Source: Anaerolinea sp. (GTDB lineage Bacteria; Chloroflexota; Anaerolineae; Anaerolineales; Villigracilaceae). From it: 55,973 nt of DNA. This document shows, piece after piece, positions 26,137 to 36,666 of the stretch; position 1 is the stretch's first letter; the number at the start of each line of letters is the position of its first letter. The DNA is taken from assembly GCA_020049345.1 (NCBI GenBank), contig JAIFKY010000120.1, positions 1 through 55,973 of the forward strand, in the 5' to 3' direction. The position numbers and the translations under genes were made by a program. The notes beneath the pieces are model-generated. The model was not told where the DNA came from. It saw only the letters and a program-made list of their open reading frames with translations, and ran no database searches.

Positions 26137-27873
26137 ATGAATACATTCAACAACCTTCGCAAGTATCTATTCCAAGACCGGCCTGGTGAAGACCCAGGGC
26201 AGCGCGCCGAAATATTGGTGACGCTGGCGCTTGGAATACTGTCAACACTGCTTCCTGCTCTCGTTTACAAAAATCGTATTACCCTTATTGCATCTTTAAT
26301 CACCAATAGCGTCGCGCTCTTTACGTTATATCAAGCGCTTCGAGCGCGCTATAATTATTTGGTTCTTTTCCCTGTAATCACATCATTCTCAATTTGTGTT
26401 GTTACAATTTTCGAAGGATCAGGCACACACGACCTGCTCTGGATGGGTAATTTAGGACTTTTCCTCCTGGCCAATATACAAAGCAGAAAAAATATACGTA
26501 CTCCAATATTTTTGGCAATCCTGATGATCATCACATTTGCCGCGACGGGAGCGGCTGAAATAAACGGAATCCTTTCAAATCCATTCGCAACAGACGCGCA
26601 GTACATCTACCTCAATTCGTTCTTCTTTGCCACAATGATGGCTGCCATTATTGCAATCTTTAGCAGACACAACTCTCTTTTGAAAATTGCGCTTGAGAAT
26701 AAAAGCGAACAGATCAAAAGCAATTTAGAACTTCAGGAAATAAACAAAACGCTGGAAGACCGGGTAATTTCACGCACTCGTGAACTTAGTGAAGCCAACG
26801 AGCAAATGCGCCAACGCGCAACCCGCTTACAAATTATTTCTGAAATATCACAGCAAATATCTTCAAACGTAGACCAACAACTACAGGAATTACTAAATCG
26901 TATTACTCAAGTCGTTAGTGAAAAACTTGGTTTTTACCACATCGGCATCTTTCTACTCGACGAAAACCATGAATATGCGGTACTGCGTGCCGCCAACAGT
27001 GAAGGCGGACAAAGAATGCTTGAACGCCGCCACCAATTGAAAATTGGCGGGACAGGCATTGTTGGCTATGTCTCTCAAGGTGGTCGCCCGCGCATTGCAC
27101 TAGACGCCGGCTCAGACGCAGTTTTCTTTAATAACCCCGACCTGCCAAAAACGCGATCCGAAATGGCGCTACCCCTTAAATACGGGACGCAAACCATAGG
27201 TGTGTTGGATATTCAAAGCACAGTCCCCTTTGCGTTCAAAGATGAGGAAACAAATCTCTTAGGTCCACTCGCCAACCAAATCGCAATCGCCATCAATAAC
27301 GTATTGGTCAACGAACGCACCGGCTTCAAGGTTTCTTCACCCAAGGCAAACAAATATGGCGAACAGCCAGCCCGCCAGCAAAAACAAAGTGGGTATTCAT
27401 TCCAGGCTGATGGAACAATTTCAACTGCGATTCAAGCAACCAGCCCAATGCTGGATAAAGCGCTCGCAACCGGTGAAATAGTGATATTGAATCAATCTTC
27501 GAATGACAATTCCGCCGCCCTGGCAGTTCCTGTTAAATTCAGAGAGCAAGTGATTGGAATCATCCACATTGAAGCCGCCGAAGCAAACAGAAGATGGACA
27601 GAGGATGAAATAACAGTGGTGCAATCCATTTCAGACCGCGCCGCATTCGCGCTTGAAAACGCCCGTCTGTTTGAAGAAACAACCCGCCGCGCAGAACAGG
27701 AAGAAACCATCGCTCATGTGACATCACAAATTGGCGCCACCACCAACTTCAACCGCATCCTGCAAACAACCATTGAAGAACTTGGGCGCACGCTAGGCGC
27801 AACCCGCACCTTTATTCAACTGGAAACTTCCACCGAAGACGATGCAGACAGACATCAACTTGCGACGGATTAA
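26137..27873 (+). CDS. Membrane sensor 5: multi-TM, GAF, truncated GAF
   Basis: A 578-aa protein: about six TM helices (25-190), coiled coil (EDRVISRTRELSEANEQM), GAF (231-391) with the full array signature (FYHIGIFLLD, NNPDLPKTRSEMALPL), truncated GAF (455-515) and stub (518-565) with an acidic tail. It differs from its neighbours in the linker between the two GAF units: the Tyr/Trp helix is replaced by a Lys/Gln-rich, probably disordered stretch. The frame runs 24 codons further upstream into sensor 4, but the ATG at 26137, right after that stop and with AGGGA upstream, matches the paralogues. No output domain. Confidence 0.85.
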   Translation: MNTFNNLRKYLFQDRPGEDPGQRAEILVTLALGILSTLLPALVYKNRITLIASLITNSVALFTLYQALRARYNYLVLFPVITSFSICVVTIFEGSGTHDLLWMGNLGLFLLANIQSRKNIRTPIFLAILMIITFAATGAAEINGILSNPFATDAQYIYLNSFFFATMMAAIIAIFSRHNSLLKIALENKSEQIKSNLELQEINKTLEDRVISRTRELSEANEQMRQRATRLQIISEISQQISSNVDQQLQELLNRITQVVSEKLGFYHIGIFLLDENHEYAVLRAANSEGGQRMLERRHQLKIGGTGIVGYVSQGGRPRIALDAGSDAVFFNNPDLPKTRSEMALPLKYGTQTIGVLDIQSTVPFAFKDEETNLLGPLANQIAIAINNVLVNERTGFKVSSPKANKYGEQPARQQKQSGYSFQADGTISTAIQATSPMLDKALATGEIVILNQSSNDNSAALAVPVKFREQVIGIIHIEAAEANRRWTEDEITVVQSISDRAAFALENARLFEETTRRAEQEETIAHVTSQIGATTNFNRILQTTIEELGRTLGATRTFIQLETSTEDDADRHQLATD

Positions 27874-27885
27874 AAGGAATTTATT

Positions 27886-30246
27886 ATGAGTACCCCATCC
27901 ATCCGCACCGCGCCAAAGTCCAAAATATCAATACCCCAAGATCAAAGGGTGCGCTCCAATCGCAGATTAAATTTGGACATCAAATTACCTTTAATGGTTA
28001 TTTTTCTGCTTTCGCTTGCTTTTTTTGTATCCACCTTCCTAAGCATCCAGGCAACGCAAACAGCGCTGATCGACACCCTAAAAAGCGAACTGAGCGCCCA
28101 AACAGCATCAAAAGCCGAAGTCCTTCGCAGCCACCTGGTCTGGACAAGAGGCGTTGCAATAGATTTAGCCGCCACCGCTGAAACCATCAACTACGACGAA
28201 GATTCGATTCGCAAAATTATTTACAACACACTGACGCACAACGAGCAAATATTTGCTTCCACTATTGCTTACGAACCTTATCAATTTAAACCAGACCTTC
28301 TCTATTGGGCGCCTTATTACACGCGTGTGCCAAACAACGAACTGCTGAAATTCGTCCAATTAGGAAACCCAGAATACGACTATTTCAAATGGGATTGGTA
28401 CACCCTTCCCAAAGGAACCCTCAAACCAGTGTTATCACCGCCATATTTTGATTTTGGCGGCGGCAATATTTGGATGGTTACATGGAGCGCCCCATTTTTT
28501 GACGAAGTAGGCAATTTTAAAGGTGTTGCAACATCTGATATTGCTTTCTCACAAATTCAAGAGATTATAAATAAAATACAAGTTGGAAAAAAAGGCTACG
28601 CCTTCCTATTGGACTCTAAAGGAGTAATACTGGGCATTGGAGAAAACGCGGGGGGCTACTATGAAATCATGTCTGACTCCATGCTAACTGCCACATATTC
28701 GGTAAAAGCCAAAGGGTGGACAGAATTAATTACTGCAATGCTAAAAGGCGGCGAGGGCTTCACCGAAGCAATAGATCCACAGGGAAAATCCGTATTCGTA
28801 GCCTACATTCCCGTTGGGTTGAACACTGGCTGGTCGCTTGCATTGGCATTCCCGCAAGATGAACTTTTTCAAAAAGCATCCTCGCCACAAAACACGCTCA
28901 TATTTTATGCGGTTTTAATAGTGCTAATTTTCGGCGGCATCCTCTACCTGCTTACACGCTCCATCACCCAACCGCTCCGCCGTTTAACTTTATACGCCAG
29001 CCAACTATCTGCCGAAAAACTGCACCTGATTGGCGGAAAATTAAAAGAACCAATCCAAATACATACCGGGGATGAATTGGAAGATTTGGCTGAAGCCTTT
29101 AATAAAATGTCTGGAGACCTGGCTTACACGCTTGAAACGCTGGAAGAAAAAGTGGCGGACCGCGCCCGCAGTTTGGAACGCCGTTCCCTTGAACTTGAGA
29201 TCATAGCGGAAGTGGCGCGCGAAATCACCATTATCCATGACCTGAATACGCTTCTGAACGTATCTGCGAATTTAATTCGCGAACGGTTTAAATATTATCA
29301 TGTGGGTATTTTTCTTATTGATGAGCGCGGTGAGTTTGCCATTCTACGCGCCGCCAGCAGTGTTGCCGCCCACCAAATGCTTGAACAAAACTATAAATTA
29401 AAAGTAGGGCAGGAAGGACTGGTTGGCAATGTGACCAGAACAGGGCAGGCGCACATAGCACTGGATGTTGGCACAGATGCAATTCATTTTCAAAATCCGT
29501 TCCTGCCTGAAACACACTCTGAAATCGCGCTTCCATTACGCAGCCGCAGCATGACCATTGGCGCGTTGGATATCCAAGCAGACGTTCAATCAGCCTTTAG
29601 CGAACAGGATGTAAAAGTCTTTCAATTGCTTGCAGATCAATTGTCCGCTGCAATTGAAAACGCGCAGTTGGTACAACAAGTGGAAGGAACGTTTACCGAA
29701 CTCAACAATGCCTATCGCCTGCAAACTCAAAGCGTATGGCAGTCAACCATCAACCATTACAAGCGCCCATCATATGAATATGATGGCATACAGGTGCGAG
29801 ATGTGCCGCGCCAACTGCCAAAAGATCTGTTAAAACAATTGGAAAATGGCGACCCGATTATCATAAAAGAAAATGAGACGCAAAAAGATAATCGCGCAAA
29901 AACAACGCTCATGGTTCCAATAATGGTGCTTAATCAAGTCATTGGCGTAATTGGATTGGAGCAGGAATCTCCAGACTATACTTGGACAGATCAAGAGATT
30001 TCCATTGTGCAAGCCGCCGCAAATCGGGCGGGAATAACACTGGAAAACGCACGCCTGCTTGAAGAAAGCCAGCGGCGCGCAGTAAAAGAACGCGCGATTT
30101 TTGATGCAACTGCGCGCATTGGTTCTGCTTTAAACATTGGAAATATTCTGCAAGCAACAGCGGAAGAAATAGAACGCATTCTTGGCAATTCAGAAGTAAT
30201 TTTGCAAATTAATAACGATAATGCTACTTCAACAAATGAAAATTAA
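27886..30246 (+). CDS. Membrane sensor 6: dCache-HAMP-GAF, truncated GAF
   Basis: A 786-aa protein with TM1 (32-58), a dCache-type domain (60-330) rich in aromatic residues (YDYFKWDWY, GGGNIWMVTWSAPFF), TM2 (335-358), HAMP (358-415), coiled coil, GAF (435-595), Trp helix (QSVWQSTI near 615), truncated GAF (672-727) and stub (729-777). The Cache pattern resembles those of methyl-accepting chemotaxis receptors that bind small ligands, but the ligand is not predictable. GAF signature present with small changes (NPFLPETHSEIALPL). AAAGGA precedes the ATG, 12 nt after sensor 5. No kinase or methyl-accepting domain follows the HAMP. Confidence 0.87.
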   Translation: MSTPSIRTAPKSKISIPQDQRVRSNRRLNLDIKLPLMVIFLLSLAFFVSTFLSIQATQTALIDTLKSELSAQTASKAEVLRSHLVWTRGVAIDLAATAETINYDEDSIRKIIYNTLTHNEQIFASTIAYEPYQFKPDLLYWAPYYTRVPNNELLKFVQLGNPEYDYFKWDWYTLPKGTLKPVLSPPYFDFGGGNIWMVTWSAPFFDEVGNFKGVATSDIAFSQIQEIINKIQVGKKGYAFLLDSKGVILGIGENAGGYYEIMSDSMLTATYSVKAKGWTELITAMLKGGEGFTEAIDPQGKSVFVAYIPVGLNTGWSLALAFPQDELFQKASSPQNTLIFYAVLIVLIFGGILYLLTRSITQPLRRLTLYASQLSAEKLHLIGGKLKEPIQIHTGDELEDLAEAFNKMSGDLAYTLETLEEKVADRARSLERRSLELEIIAEVAREITIIHDLNTLLNVSANLIRERFKYYHVGIFLIDERGEFAILRAASSVAAHQMLEQNYKLKVGQEGLVGNVTRTGQAHIALDVGTDAIHFQNPFLPETHSEIALPLRSRSMTIGALDIQADVQSAFSEQDVKVFQLLADQLSAAIENAQLVQQVEGTFTELNNAYRLQTQSVWQSTINHYKRPSYEYDGIQVRDVPRQLPKDLLKQLENGDPIIIKENETQKDNRAKTTLMVPIMVLNQVIGVIGLEQESPDYTWTDQEISIVQAAANRAGITLENARLLEESQRRAVKERAIFDATARIGSALNIGNILQATAEEIERILGNSEVILQINNDNATSTNEN

Positions 30247-30312
30247 AGATGTCATACAATACTACCAACCTTTACATATCCCTTCAATCTTTATCACCCG
30301 GATTATTGTAAG

Positions 30313-32016
30313 ATGAATCAATCACCTGACAACATAGAGTTTTCATACACAAACTGGCGCGCTGGCTTCCTGCGAATTACTTTAATTGGAGCAAGTATAT
30401 TTGGGTTAATCGCAGTCATTCCCGGAGTTCTTGGCGCGTCTAGTCCCGTTTATGCAGGACTTTACATTGGTTTCTATTTAGTACTATTATCATTAACAAT
30501 ATTGCGTGTTCCATCCTCGGTAAAATCTGGCGCAGTTGTGATTCTGGTATTCTGTCTGGGCATTGTGGGTTTGACTGAATCTGGAATTCGAGGCGACGCG
30601 CCCGTTTTCATGCTAGGCGCCATAACCATGGCTTCACTTTTATTTTCATGGAAAACCGGATGGGTGGTTACTGGTTTTACAATGCTGTTTTTTCTCGTAT
30701 TTGGCTGGTTGATTATCAGTGGAACAATCTCAATTACCAGCGCAGATGTAACGCCTGGAAATACAGAAACATGGGCCAGCGGAAGCACATCGGTACTTCT
30801 TCTCGCCGCCTTAATTGTGAACGGTATCCGCCTGACGCAAAATGAGTTTGGCAAGGCGCAAAGCCGCGCTCAAATCGTTTTGAATGAAGTTCAGGATGAA
30901 AAATTTACATTAGAACAGCGAGTGGAAAAAAGGACTCAAGACTTAGCCAACGCAAACAAAACAAACGAACATCGCGCTCAAATGTTTCAAGCCATAGCGC
31001 AAGTTACCCGCGCCATCATATCCACACAAAATCTACAAGACCTGCTGCCGCAAATCACACAGGCAATTAGTCAACATTTTAATTTTTATCACGTTGGTAT
31101 TTTTTTGATTAGTGCAAATAAAGATTACGCCACCTTGAGCGCCGCAAACAGTGAAGGCGGACAAAAGATGCTGGAACGCAACCACAAATTACGAGTGGGG
31201 CAAGTGGGCATTGTCGGTTATGTTGCTGGAACATCAAAACCCCGTATTGCGCTGGACACCGGAGCAGACGCCATTTACTTCAACAATCCTGACCTGCCGG
31301 AAACCCGATCAGAAATGGCGCTCCCGCTTATTCAAGTAAATGGTGAAATTATTGGAGTTCTAGACATACAAAGCATCGAACCAAATGCATTCAACCGAGA
31401 AGACATTGAAATCCTCATCACATTGGCAGATCAAGTTTCTGTGGCAATTGCCAACGCCCGCCTTTATGAAGAAACACAAAAAACCTTGATCGAAGCGGAA
31501 ATGCTCTATCGGCGCGATTTGCAAACCGGTTGGAAGAAATATACCCGCTCTCAAAAAATTGCTGGCGTGCGGCGATCTGGAATGACCACAAATCTTTATA
31601 CAAAATCAATAAAACTGCCCGGCGCAGCAGAAGTGATAAGTTCCGGTTCTGCATACTTCAGTAACGACGAAAATTCTCAAACAACAATACCAGTAAAATT
31701 GCGCGGCGAAATCGTTGGAATGTTAAACGTCAAAACAGATGAAGAACACAAGTGGACTGGTGATGAAATGGATATTATCACCGCCATCGTGGAACGCGCA
31801 GCGCTCTCCATTGAAAGTGCGCGCCTATTGGCAGAAAGCCGCAAGAATGCCGAAAAGGAACGCATTGTCAGTGAAATATCTGCAAAAATCAGCGCATATA
31901 CCAACCGCGACAACATCCTGCAAGCCGCGGTAACTGAAATCGGGCGCGCCTTACCCGGCGCAGAAGTTATATTACAGATGCAAAACAATAATAAAAATAA
32001 CGCGGATACAAGGTAA
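30313..32016 (+). CDS. Membrane sensor 7: multi-TM, GAF, truncated GAF
   Basis: A 567-aa paralogue of sensors 2 and 3: YTNWRAGF motif, about six TM helices (20-185), coiled coil (EQRVEKRTQDL), GAF (219-383; FYHVGIFLIS, NNPDLPETRSEMALPL), Tyr/Trp helix (LYRRDLQTGWKKY near 400), truncated GAF (456-513) and stub (514-558). Preceded by a 66-nt spacer in which I see no promoter. The GAF retains every position of the array signature except the Asp of FLLD, which is Ser. No output domain. Confidence 0.86.
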   Translation: MNQSPDNIEFSYTNWRAGFLRITLIGASIFGLIAVIPGVLGASSPVYAGLYIGFYLVLLSLTILRVPSSVKSGAVVILVFCLGIVGLTESGIRGDAPVFMLGAITMASLLFSWKTGWVVTGFTMLFFLVFGWLIISGTISITSADVTPGNTETWASGSTSVLLLAALIVNGIRLTQNEFGKAQSRAQIVLNEVQDEKFTLEQRVEKRTQDLANANKTNEHRAQMFQAIAQVTRAIISTQNLQDLLPQITQAISQHFNFYHVGIFLISANKDYATLSAANSEGGQKMLERNHKLRVGQVGIVGYVAGTSKPRIALDTGADAIYFNNPDLPETRSEMALPLIQVNGEIIGVLDIQSIEPNAFNREDIEILITLADQVSVAIANARLYEETQKTLIEAEMLYRRDLQTGWKKYTRSQKIAGVRRSGMTTNLYTKSIKLPGAAEVISSGSAYFSNDENSQTTIPVKLRGEIVGMLNVKTDEEHKWTGDEMDIITAIVERAALSIESARLLAESRKNAEKERIVSEISAKISAYTNRDNILQAAVTEIGRALPGAEVILQMQNNNKNNADTR

Positions 32017-32030
32017 AAGAGAACAACACA

Positions 32031-33749
32031 ATGAAGACATTCCTTGATTTTTTCAGCCCGTCTGTCTTTCCAGATGACGAAGAGAAAACACGCTCTGCGT
32101 ATTATCTTAACGCGATTACGCTTATAAGTATCTTTGTTATTACCTTGCTCCTAGTCCTCCGCTTGGTTTCAGGCACAAATCTTGTATCGACGCCCAACCT
32201 TATCTTTTCAGGAATAATATTCATTTTAATAATTGTTTTTTTTCTGGGAAAAAATGGGCGCATTCTAAGTGCGGGTTATTTAAATATAGCAACGTTGTGG
32301 GTTGCGACCACATTGCTGGCAATTGGAGGAAATGGAACAGCGGGAAATCAGGCAGCAAGATACATTGTTGTCATTGCCTTCGCAGGTTTAATTCTTGGCT
32401 ACCGAGCCGCGTTATGGATTGCATCAATCTCCATTTTTAGCATCTTTGGCACCGTCTATGCCGAATCAATTGGAATCGTACACCAACAGATCGAATCATC
32501 TTTTATCAAGGCAATACAAGCATCAATCCCATTGATTTTAAGTGCTGTATTCATTTACTTGAGTATAAACAGCCTGCAAGCAGCTCTTAAAAAAGTAAAA
32601 ATGGAAGCGCAGGAAGTAGAAAAAAACAACAAAGAGTTGAAGGAACTTCACGAATCGCTTGAAGATATGGTCAAAGAGAGAACCGACAACCTACTGAAAG
32701 CCAATATTGAAAACCAGCGGCGTGCTGCCCAATTCCTAACCGTTGCTCAAATTGCCCAAACCATCGCATCGGAACGCGATCTTAATACTTTATTGTCCAT
32801 CATCACAGATGTCATCAGCGCTCAATTCAACTATTACCATATTGGCATCTACCTGAATGATGACATACAAGAATATACAATCTTAAGCGCCGCCAACAGC
32901 GAAGATGGAAAACATATGATGCAACACGGGCACAAATTGCCTATTGGACAAACAAGCGTTGTAGGATATGTTGCCATGATAGGAAAAGCCCGCAGCACAG
33001 CAGAAGCCGACGATCTGTCATTAAATGACCTCAATCTTCCCGAAACCAAGTCTGAACTTGCATTACCACTTAAGGTTGGAACACAAACCATCGGTGTAAT
33101 TGACATGCAAAGCAAGGAAGAAAATGCTTTTGACCAGACGGATACTGAAGTGTTAACTGCACTCGCAAATCAAGTCACAATCGCCATTCAAAATACACGG
33201 TTATTTGCCGAAACACAAACGGCGCTTGCCGAAAGCCAACTACTCTACGGAACAGTAGTAAAACAGGCCTGGCAGACTAATATACAAACCAACCCACAGG
33301 TCGGATATCGTTACGCGGGCATAAAATCAACTCAACTGGAAAAGGAAATCTCCACGCCTGAAATTCGCGCCGCAATGGAAAATAACGATCTTGCCGTCAC
33401 CCATCCCAGCAGAAGAAAAAGCGAAAACGCGCTGGCGATTCCAATAAAAATGCGCGAGTCAACAATTGGCGTTCTTAATATTAATTTTCCAATAGACGTG
33501 GAATTGGAGGAAGACGAGATAGATATTGCCCGCGCAGCCTCACAGCAAATAGCAATCGCGCTTGAAAACGCATCACTACTCGAGGAGTCGCAACGACGCG
33601 CTAAACGCGAACAAACCATCAGTGAAATATCAACAAAAATAAGTTCGAAAACAGAAATTGAAGCGATCCTAAAAACTGTCATTCGAGAATTGGGAGTTCA
33701 AATTGGCGGCGCCCAGATTACAGTAGAGATGGGGAGCGAGAATGAATAG
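32031..33749 (+). CDS. Membrane sensor 8: multi-TM, GAF (diverged pocket), truncated GAF
   Basis: A 572-aa protein: cytosolic N-terminus (FSPSVFPDDEEKTR), about six TM helices (25-185), long coiled coil, GAF (233-393), Trp helix (KQAWQTNI near 413), truncated GAF (467-522) and stub (523-568). The GAF keeps YYHIGIYL and ANSEDGKHM, but the ALDVG-x-DAVFFNNPDLP segment is replaced by TAEADDLSLNDLNLPETKS, a clear change in the usual pocket region. Its stop overlaps sensor 9 by 8 nt. No kinase domain. The N-terminal FSPSVFPDDEE resembles FSPPLFDTEED of sensor 10, suggesting these two share a more recent ancestor. Confidence 0.86.
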   Translation: MKTFLDFFSPSVFPDDEEKTRSAYYLNAITLISIFVITLLLVLRLVSGTNLVSTPNLIFSGIIFILIIVFFLGKNGRILSAGYLNIATLWVATTLLAIGGNGTAGNQAARYIVVIAFAGLILGYRAALWIASISIFSIFGTVYAESIGIVHQQIESSFIKAIQASIPLILSAVFIYLSINSLQAALKKVKMEAQEVEKNNKELKELHESLEDMVKERTDNLLKANIENQRRAAQFLTVAQIAQTIASERDLNTLLSIITDVISAQFNYYHIGIYLNDDIQEYTILSAANSEDGKHMMQHGHKLPIGQTSVVGYVAMIGKARSTAEADDLSLNDLNLPETKSELALPLKVGTQTIGVIDMQSKEENAFDQTDTEVLTALANQVTIAIQNTRLFAETQTALAESQLLYGTVVKQAWQTNIQTNPQVGYRYAGIKSTQLEKEISTPEIRAAMENNDLAVTHPSRRKSENALAIPIKMRESTIGVLNINFPIDVELEEDEIDIARAASQQIAIALENASLLEESQRRAKREQTISEISTKISSKTEIEAILKTVIRELGVQIGGAQITVEMGSENE

Positions 33750-36666
33750 ATCGTCAATCCCAAGTGAACGGCACATCCGCAATTCGTATGCCGCAATCAT
33801 CATTTTAATGCTCTCACTTATACCCACAACAGCATTGTTTGGCTATATTGGCTTTGCCAATAGTCAATGGCAGTCGCAGGTTATTACCGGTATATTACTG
33901 GTTGTGTTTTTCATAGACTTTAGTTTAATCTCGCTAATTCGACGCGGAAACTCAAACCTGGCGATGATGATCTTAATGACCAATTTCATTATCGTAGTTC
34001 TTGCAACAACACTGTTTGTAAAAGGACTTGGTTTGGTTATTGCCATTGCAACAATCTTGATCGTTATTTCCGTCAGCAATCTGGCAATGCCGACAAGATA
34101 CGCAATATATGGCGCAGTGATTGCAACATTGGCGGGTTTTGGGTTATTCCTTTTAGATACAACCTATTCTGGAAATCGTCTTACGGCGCCTCAAATCGAA
34201 CTTTACTCGCCATATATTGCCGCATTCCTGGGGTTGGGTTTTATTATTTTAGGGATACGTGAATTCAACAGGTTCAGTTTGCAAGTAAAAGTTGCCTTGG
34301 GCACCCTTGTCACAGGCGGCATAACAGTAGGCGTACTTATAGTATTTGGTCTTAATCGCGCCGGTTTAATTACTACTTATTTATTAGATCAATACAAAAA
34401 CTCAAGCAGTGAAAATATAGAACAACAAATTACAACCAGCGCAGGCAACACAGCCGAACAGACAAACGAATTATTTTCTTTATTGGTCAATGATATTAAT
34501 ATTATGTCCAGTTACAGAGCAAGCCTTGAAGCGCAAAAAGAAACTCTGGGACAAGGCGCATACTGGGATGCAAGCACCAGACTTATGCGGTTACCTGGCA
34601 GTCAATATGGCAATTCAACCTCAGATCCCGCATCCATTTATATTCCCTTCACGGTCAGCATAGACCAAACCGTTCTTGCGGACTTAAACACAACCGCATA
34701 CTTCGACTTCTATGCTTTAAACTATCTCAAAAACCACCCAGATATTGAAGCTGTTTATTTTATTAGCAAAACAGGCGCCACCACCTATTATCCAAACATA
34801 GACCTTGCCAATAACATTCCCTCAGGTTTTGATCCACGCACACAGCCATTCTACACAATATCTGATCCTGCCAACGGAGCAAAACATGAGCCAAGTTGGG
34901 TTAGAGCATACCAAGACCCAGCCGGACAGGGATTAATCGTTACGCTTTCAGCGCCTGTATATTCAAACAACAACTTCTTAGGTGTAATCGGTATTGACAT
35001 TCAACTCCAAAACTTTTTTAAGGCTGGAAATATAAAAATTGGAGAAACCGGATACACATTTTTAGTGGACGGTGTAGGACACATCCTTGCCATGCCCCCA
35101 CAAGGGTATACGCTCTTCGGATTACAACCAGAGGAAGTCTCTATTAATGGCTCACCTGAACAATCAATAGTTGGAAAAGGTTCGCCGGAACTTCAAAATG
35201 CAGTTGCAAAAATGATGATCTTTAGTCACGCCAGCGTTGAAGTTGTTTCAATAAACAATGAAAACGTATATTTTGCCTTTGCGCCGATCTCCACCCCGGG
35301 TTATCGGCTGGGTATCGTAGTCCCCGAAAAGGAATTTACCACTGATGTAGTTACAGCTGAAAACAAAGCGCAAAACCAGATCCAAAACTCGCTGCGCGGA
35401 ATGACCATCATTCTCATCTTCCTCTTTATTGGAGCAGTCGTCATCAGCCTGTTTGTTGGGCAGATCATCACCCGCCCCCTGCTTCGCCTGACACAAACCG
35501 TTGAAACAATCAGCGAAGGCAATCTTACCGTTCGCGCAAACATTAGCGGAGAAGATGAAACGGGCACACTCGCCAAAGCATTTAATACCATGACAGATAG
35601 GTTAAACGAAAACCTGGCTCAACTTGAAGAACGCGTAACTGAACGCACCCAGGAACTGGAAAAAGCGAATGAAAGAAACGTCCGCCGCGCAAATCAATTT
35701 GAAACCGTTGCGCGCGTAGCGCACACCATCAGGTCCACTCAAACACTGGAAAGCCTCCTGCCATTAATCACAGTAGCCATTTCAGAACAATTCGGCTTTT
35801 ACCATGTAGGCATCTTTCTATTGGACACACGCCACGAATATGCAGTATTGACAGCGTCAAACAGCGAAGGTGGACAGAAAATGTTAAAACGGAACCACCG
35901 GCTACTCGTCGGAGGAACTGGCATTGTAGGCTTTGTAACCAAAAGCGGACAACCCCGCGTCGCGCTTAACGTTGGAGAGGATTCTGTTTACTTCAACAAT
36001 TCCGACCTCCCGGAAACCCGCTCTGAAATTGCGCTCCCCCTTCGCATTGGCTCAGAAACATTTGGCGCATTGGATGTGCAAAGCAAACAAACAAACGCAT
36101 TCGCCCAGGAAGACATAAGCATCCTCTCCACCCTGGCAGATCAGGTAGCAGTAGCCATTCAAAATGCGCGATCATATCAACAAACACAGGACGCCCTTGC
36201 CCAGGCTGAAGCCGCATCTGTTCAATTAAGTGGGCAACAGTGGAAACAATTCCTTACACATCAGCATGTACAAGGGTTTTCCTTTGATGGCGTAGAGACA
36301 ACGAACCTTACAACGTCAGATAAACAACGCCCGCACAGCCTTGCAATTCCGCTCACATTGCGCGGAACAAAGATCGGCGCAATCAAACTCAGCGCAGAAA
36401 ACCCAGATCGAATGTGGACTGATGACGAAATTACCATGGTTCAGGCAGCAGCCGAAAGAACATCACTTGCCCTTGAAAGCGCCCGCCTGCTTGAAGAAGC
36501 GCAAAAACGTGCCGCCAAAGAACGCGTTATCGGAGAAATATCAGCCAAAATTGGCAGTTCAAGCAGCCTTGAAAACATATTGCAAACGGCAATTAAAGAA
36601 CTGTCCAACACCCTGCCTGGAACAGACATTGCCATTCAATTCAAGAAAAATCAGGAGACTGAATGA
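33742..36666 (+). CDS. Membrane sensor 9: multi-TM + dCache-HAMP-GAF, truncated GAF
   Basis: A 974-aa composite sensor. About six TM helices (15-175) like sensors 2, 3, 5, 7, 8 and 10 are joined to TM7 (178-203), a dCache-like extracytoplasmic domain (205-540; DPRTQPFYTISDPANG, IKIGETGYTFLVD), TM8 (554-575), HAMP (574-630) and coiled coil (EERVTERTQELEKANER). GAF (650-810), Trp helix (SGQQWKQFL near 833), truncated GAF (863-920) and stub (921-967) follow. The DPRxxPFY segment is typical of dCache domains in chemoreceptors. GAF signature complete (FYHVGIFLLD, FNNSDLPETRSEIALPL). Start overlaps sensor 8 by 8 nt with GGGAGC upstream; stop overlaps sensor 10 by 4 nt. Confidence 0.87.
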   Translation: MNRSSIPSERHIRNSYAAIIILMLSLIPTTALFGYIGFANSQWQSQVITGILLVVFFIDFSLISLIRRGNSNLAMMILMTNFIIVVLATTLFVKGLGLVIAIATILIVISVSNLAMPTRYAIYGAVIATLAGFGLFLLDTTYSGNRLTAPQIELYSPYIAAFLGLGFIILGIREFNRFSLQVKVALGTLVTGGITVGVLIVFGLNRAGLITTYLLDQYKNSSSENIEQQITTSAGNTAEQTNELFSLLVNDINIMSSYRASLEAQKETLGQGAYWDASTRLMRLPGSQYGNSTSDPASIYIPFTVSIDQTVLADLNTTAYFDFYALNYLKNHPDIEAVYFISKTGATTYYPNIDLANNIPSGFDPRTQPFYTISDPANGAKHEPSWVRAYQDPAGQGLIVTLSAPVYSNNNFLGVIGIDIQLQNFFKAGNIKIGETGYTFLVDGVGHILAMPPQGYTLFGLQPEEVSINGSPEQSIVGKGSPELQNAVAKMMIFSHASVEVVSINNENVYFAFAPISTPGYRLGIVVPEKEFTTDVVTAENKAQNQIQNSLRGMTIILIFLFIGAVVISLFVGQIITRPLLRLTQTVETISEGNLTVRANISGEDETGTLAKAFNTMTDRLNENLAQLEERVTERTQELEKANERNVRRANQFETVARVAHTIRSTQTLESLLPLITVAISEQFGFYHVGIFLLDTRHEYAVLTASNSEGGQKMLKRNHRLLVGGTGIVGFVTKSGQPRVALNVGEDSVYFNNSDLPETRSEIALPLRIGSETFGALDVQSKQTNAFAQEDISILSTLADQVAVAIQNARSYQQTQDALAQAEAASVQLSGQQWKQFLTHQHVQGFSFDGVETTNLTTSDKQRPHSLAIPLTLRGTKIGAIKLSAENPDRMWTDDEITMVQAAAERTSLALESARLLEEAQKRAAKERVIGEISAKIGSSSSLENILQTAIKELSNTLPGTDIAIQFKKNQETE

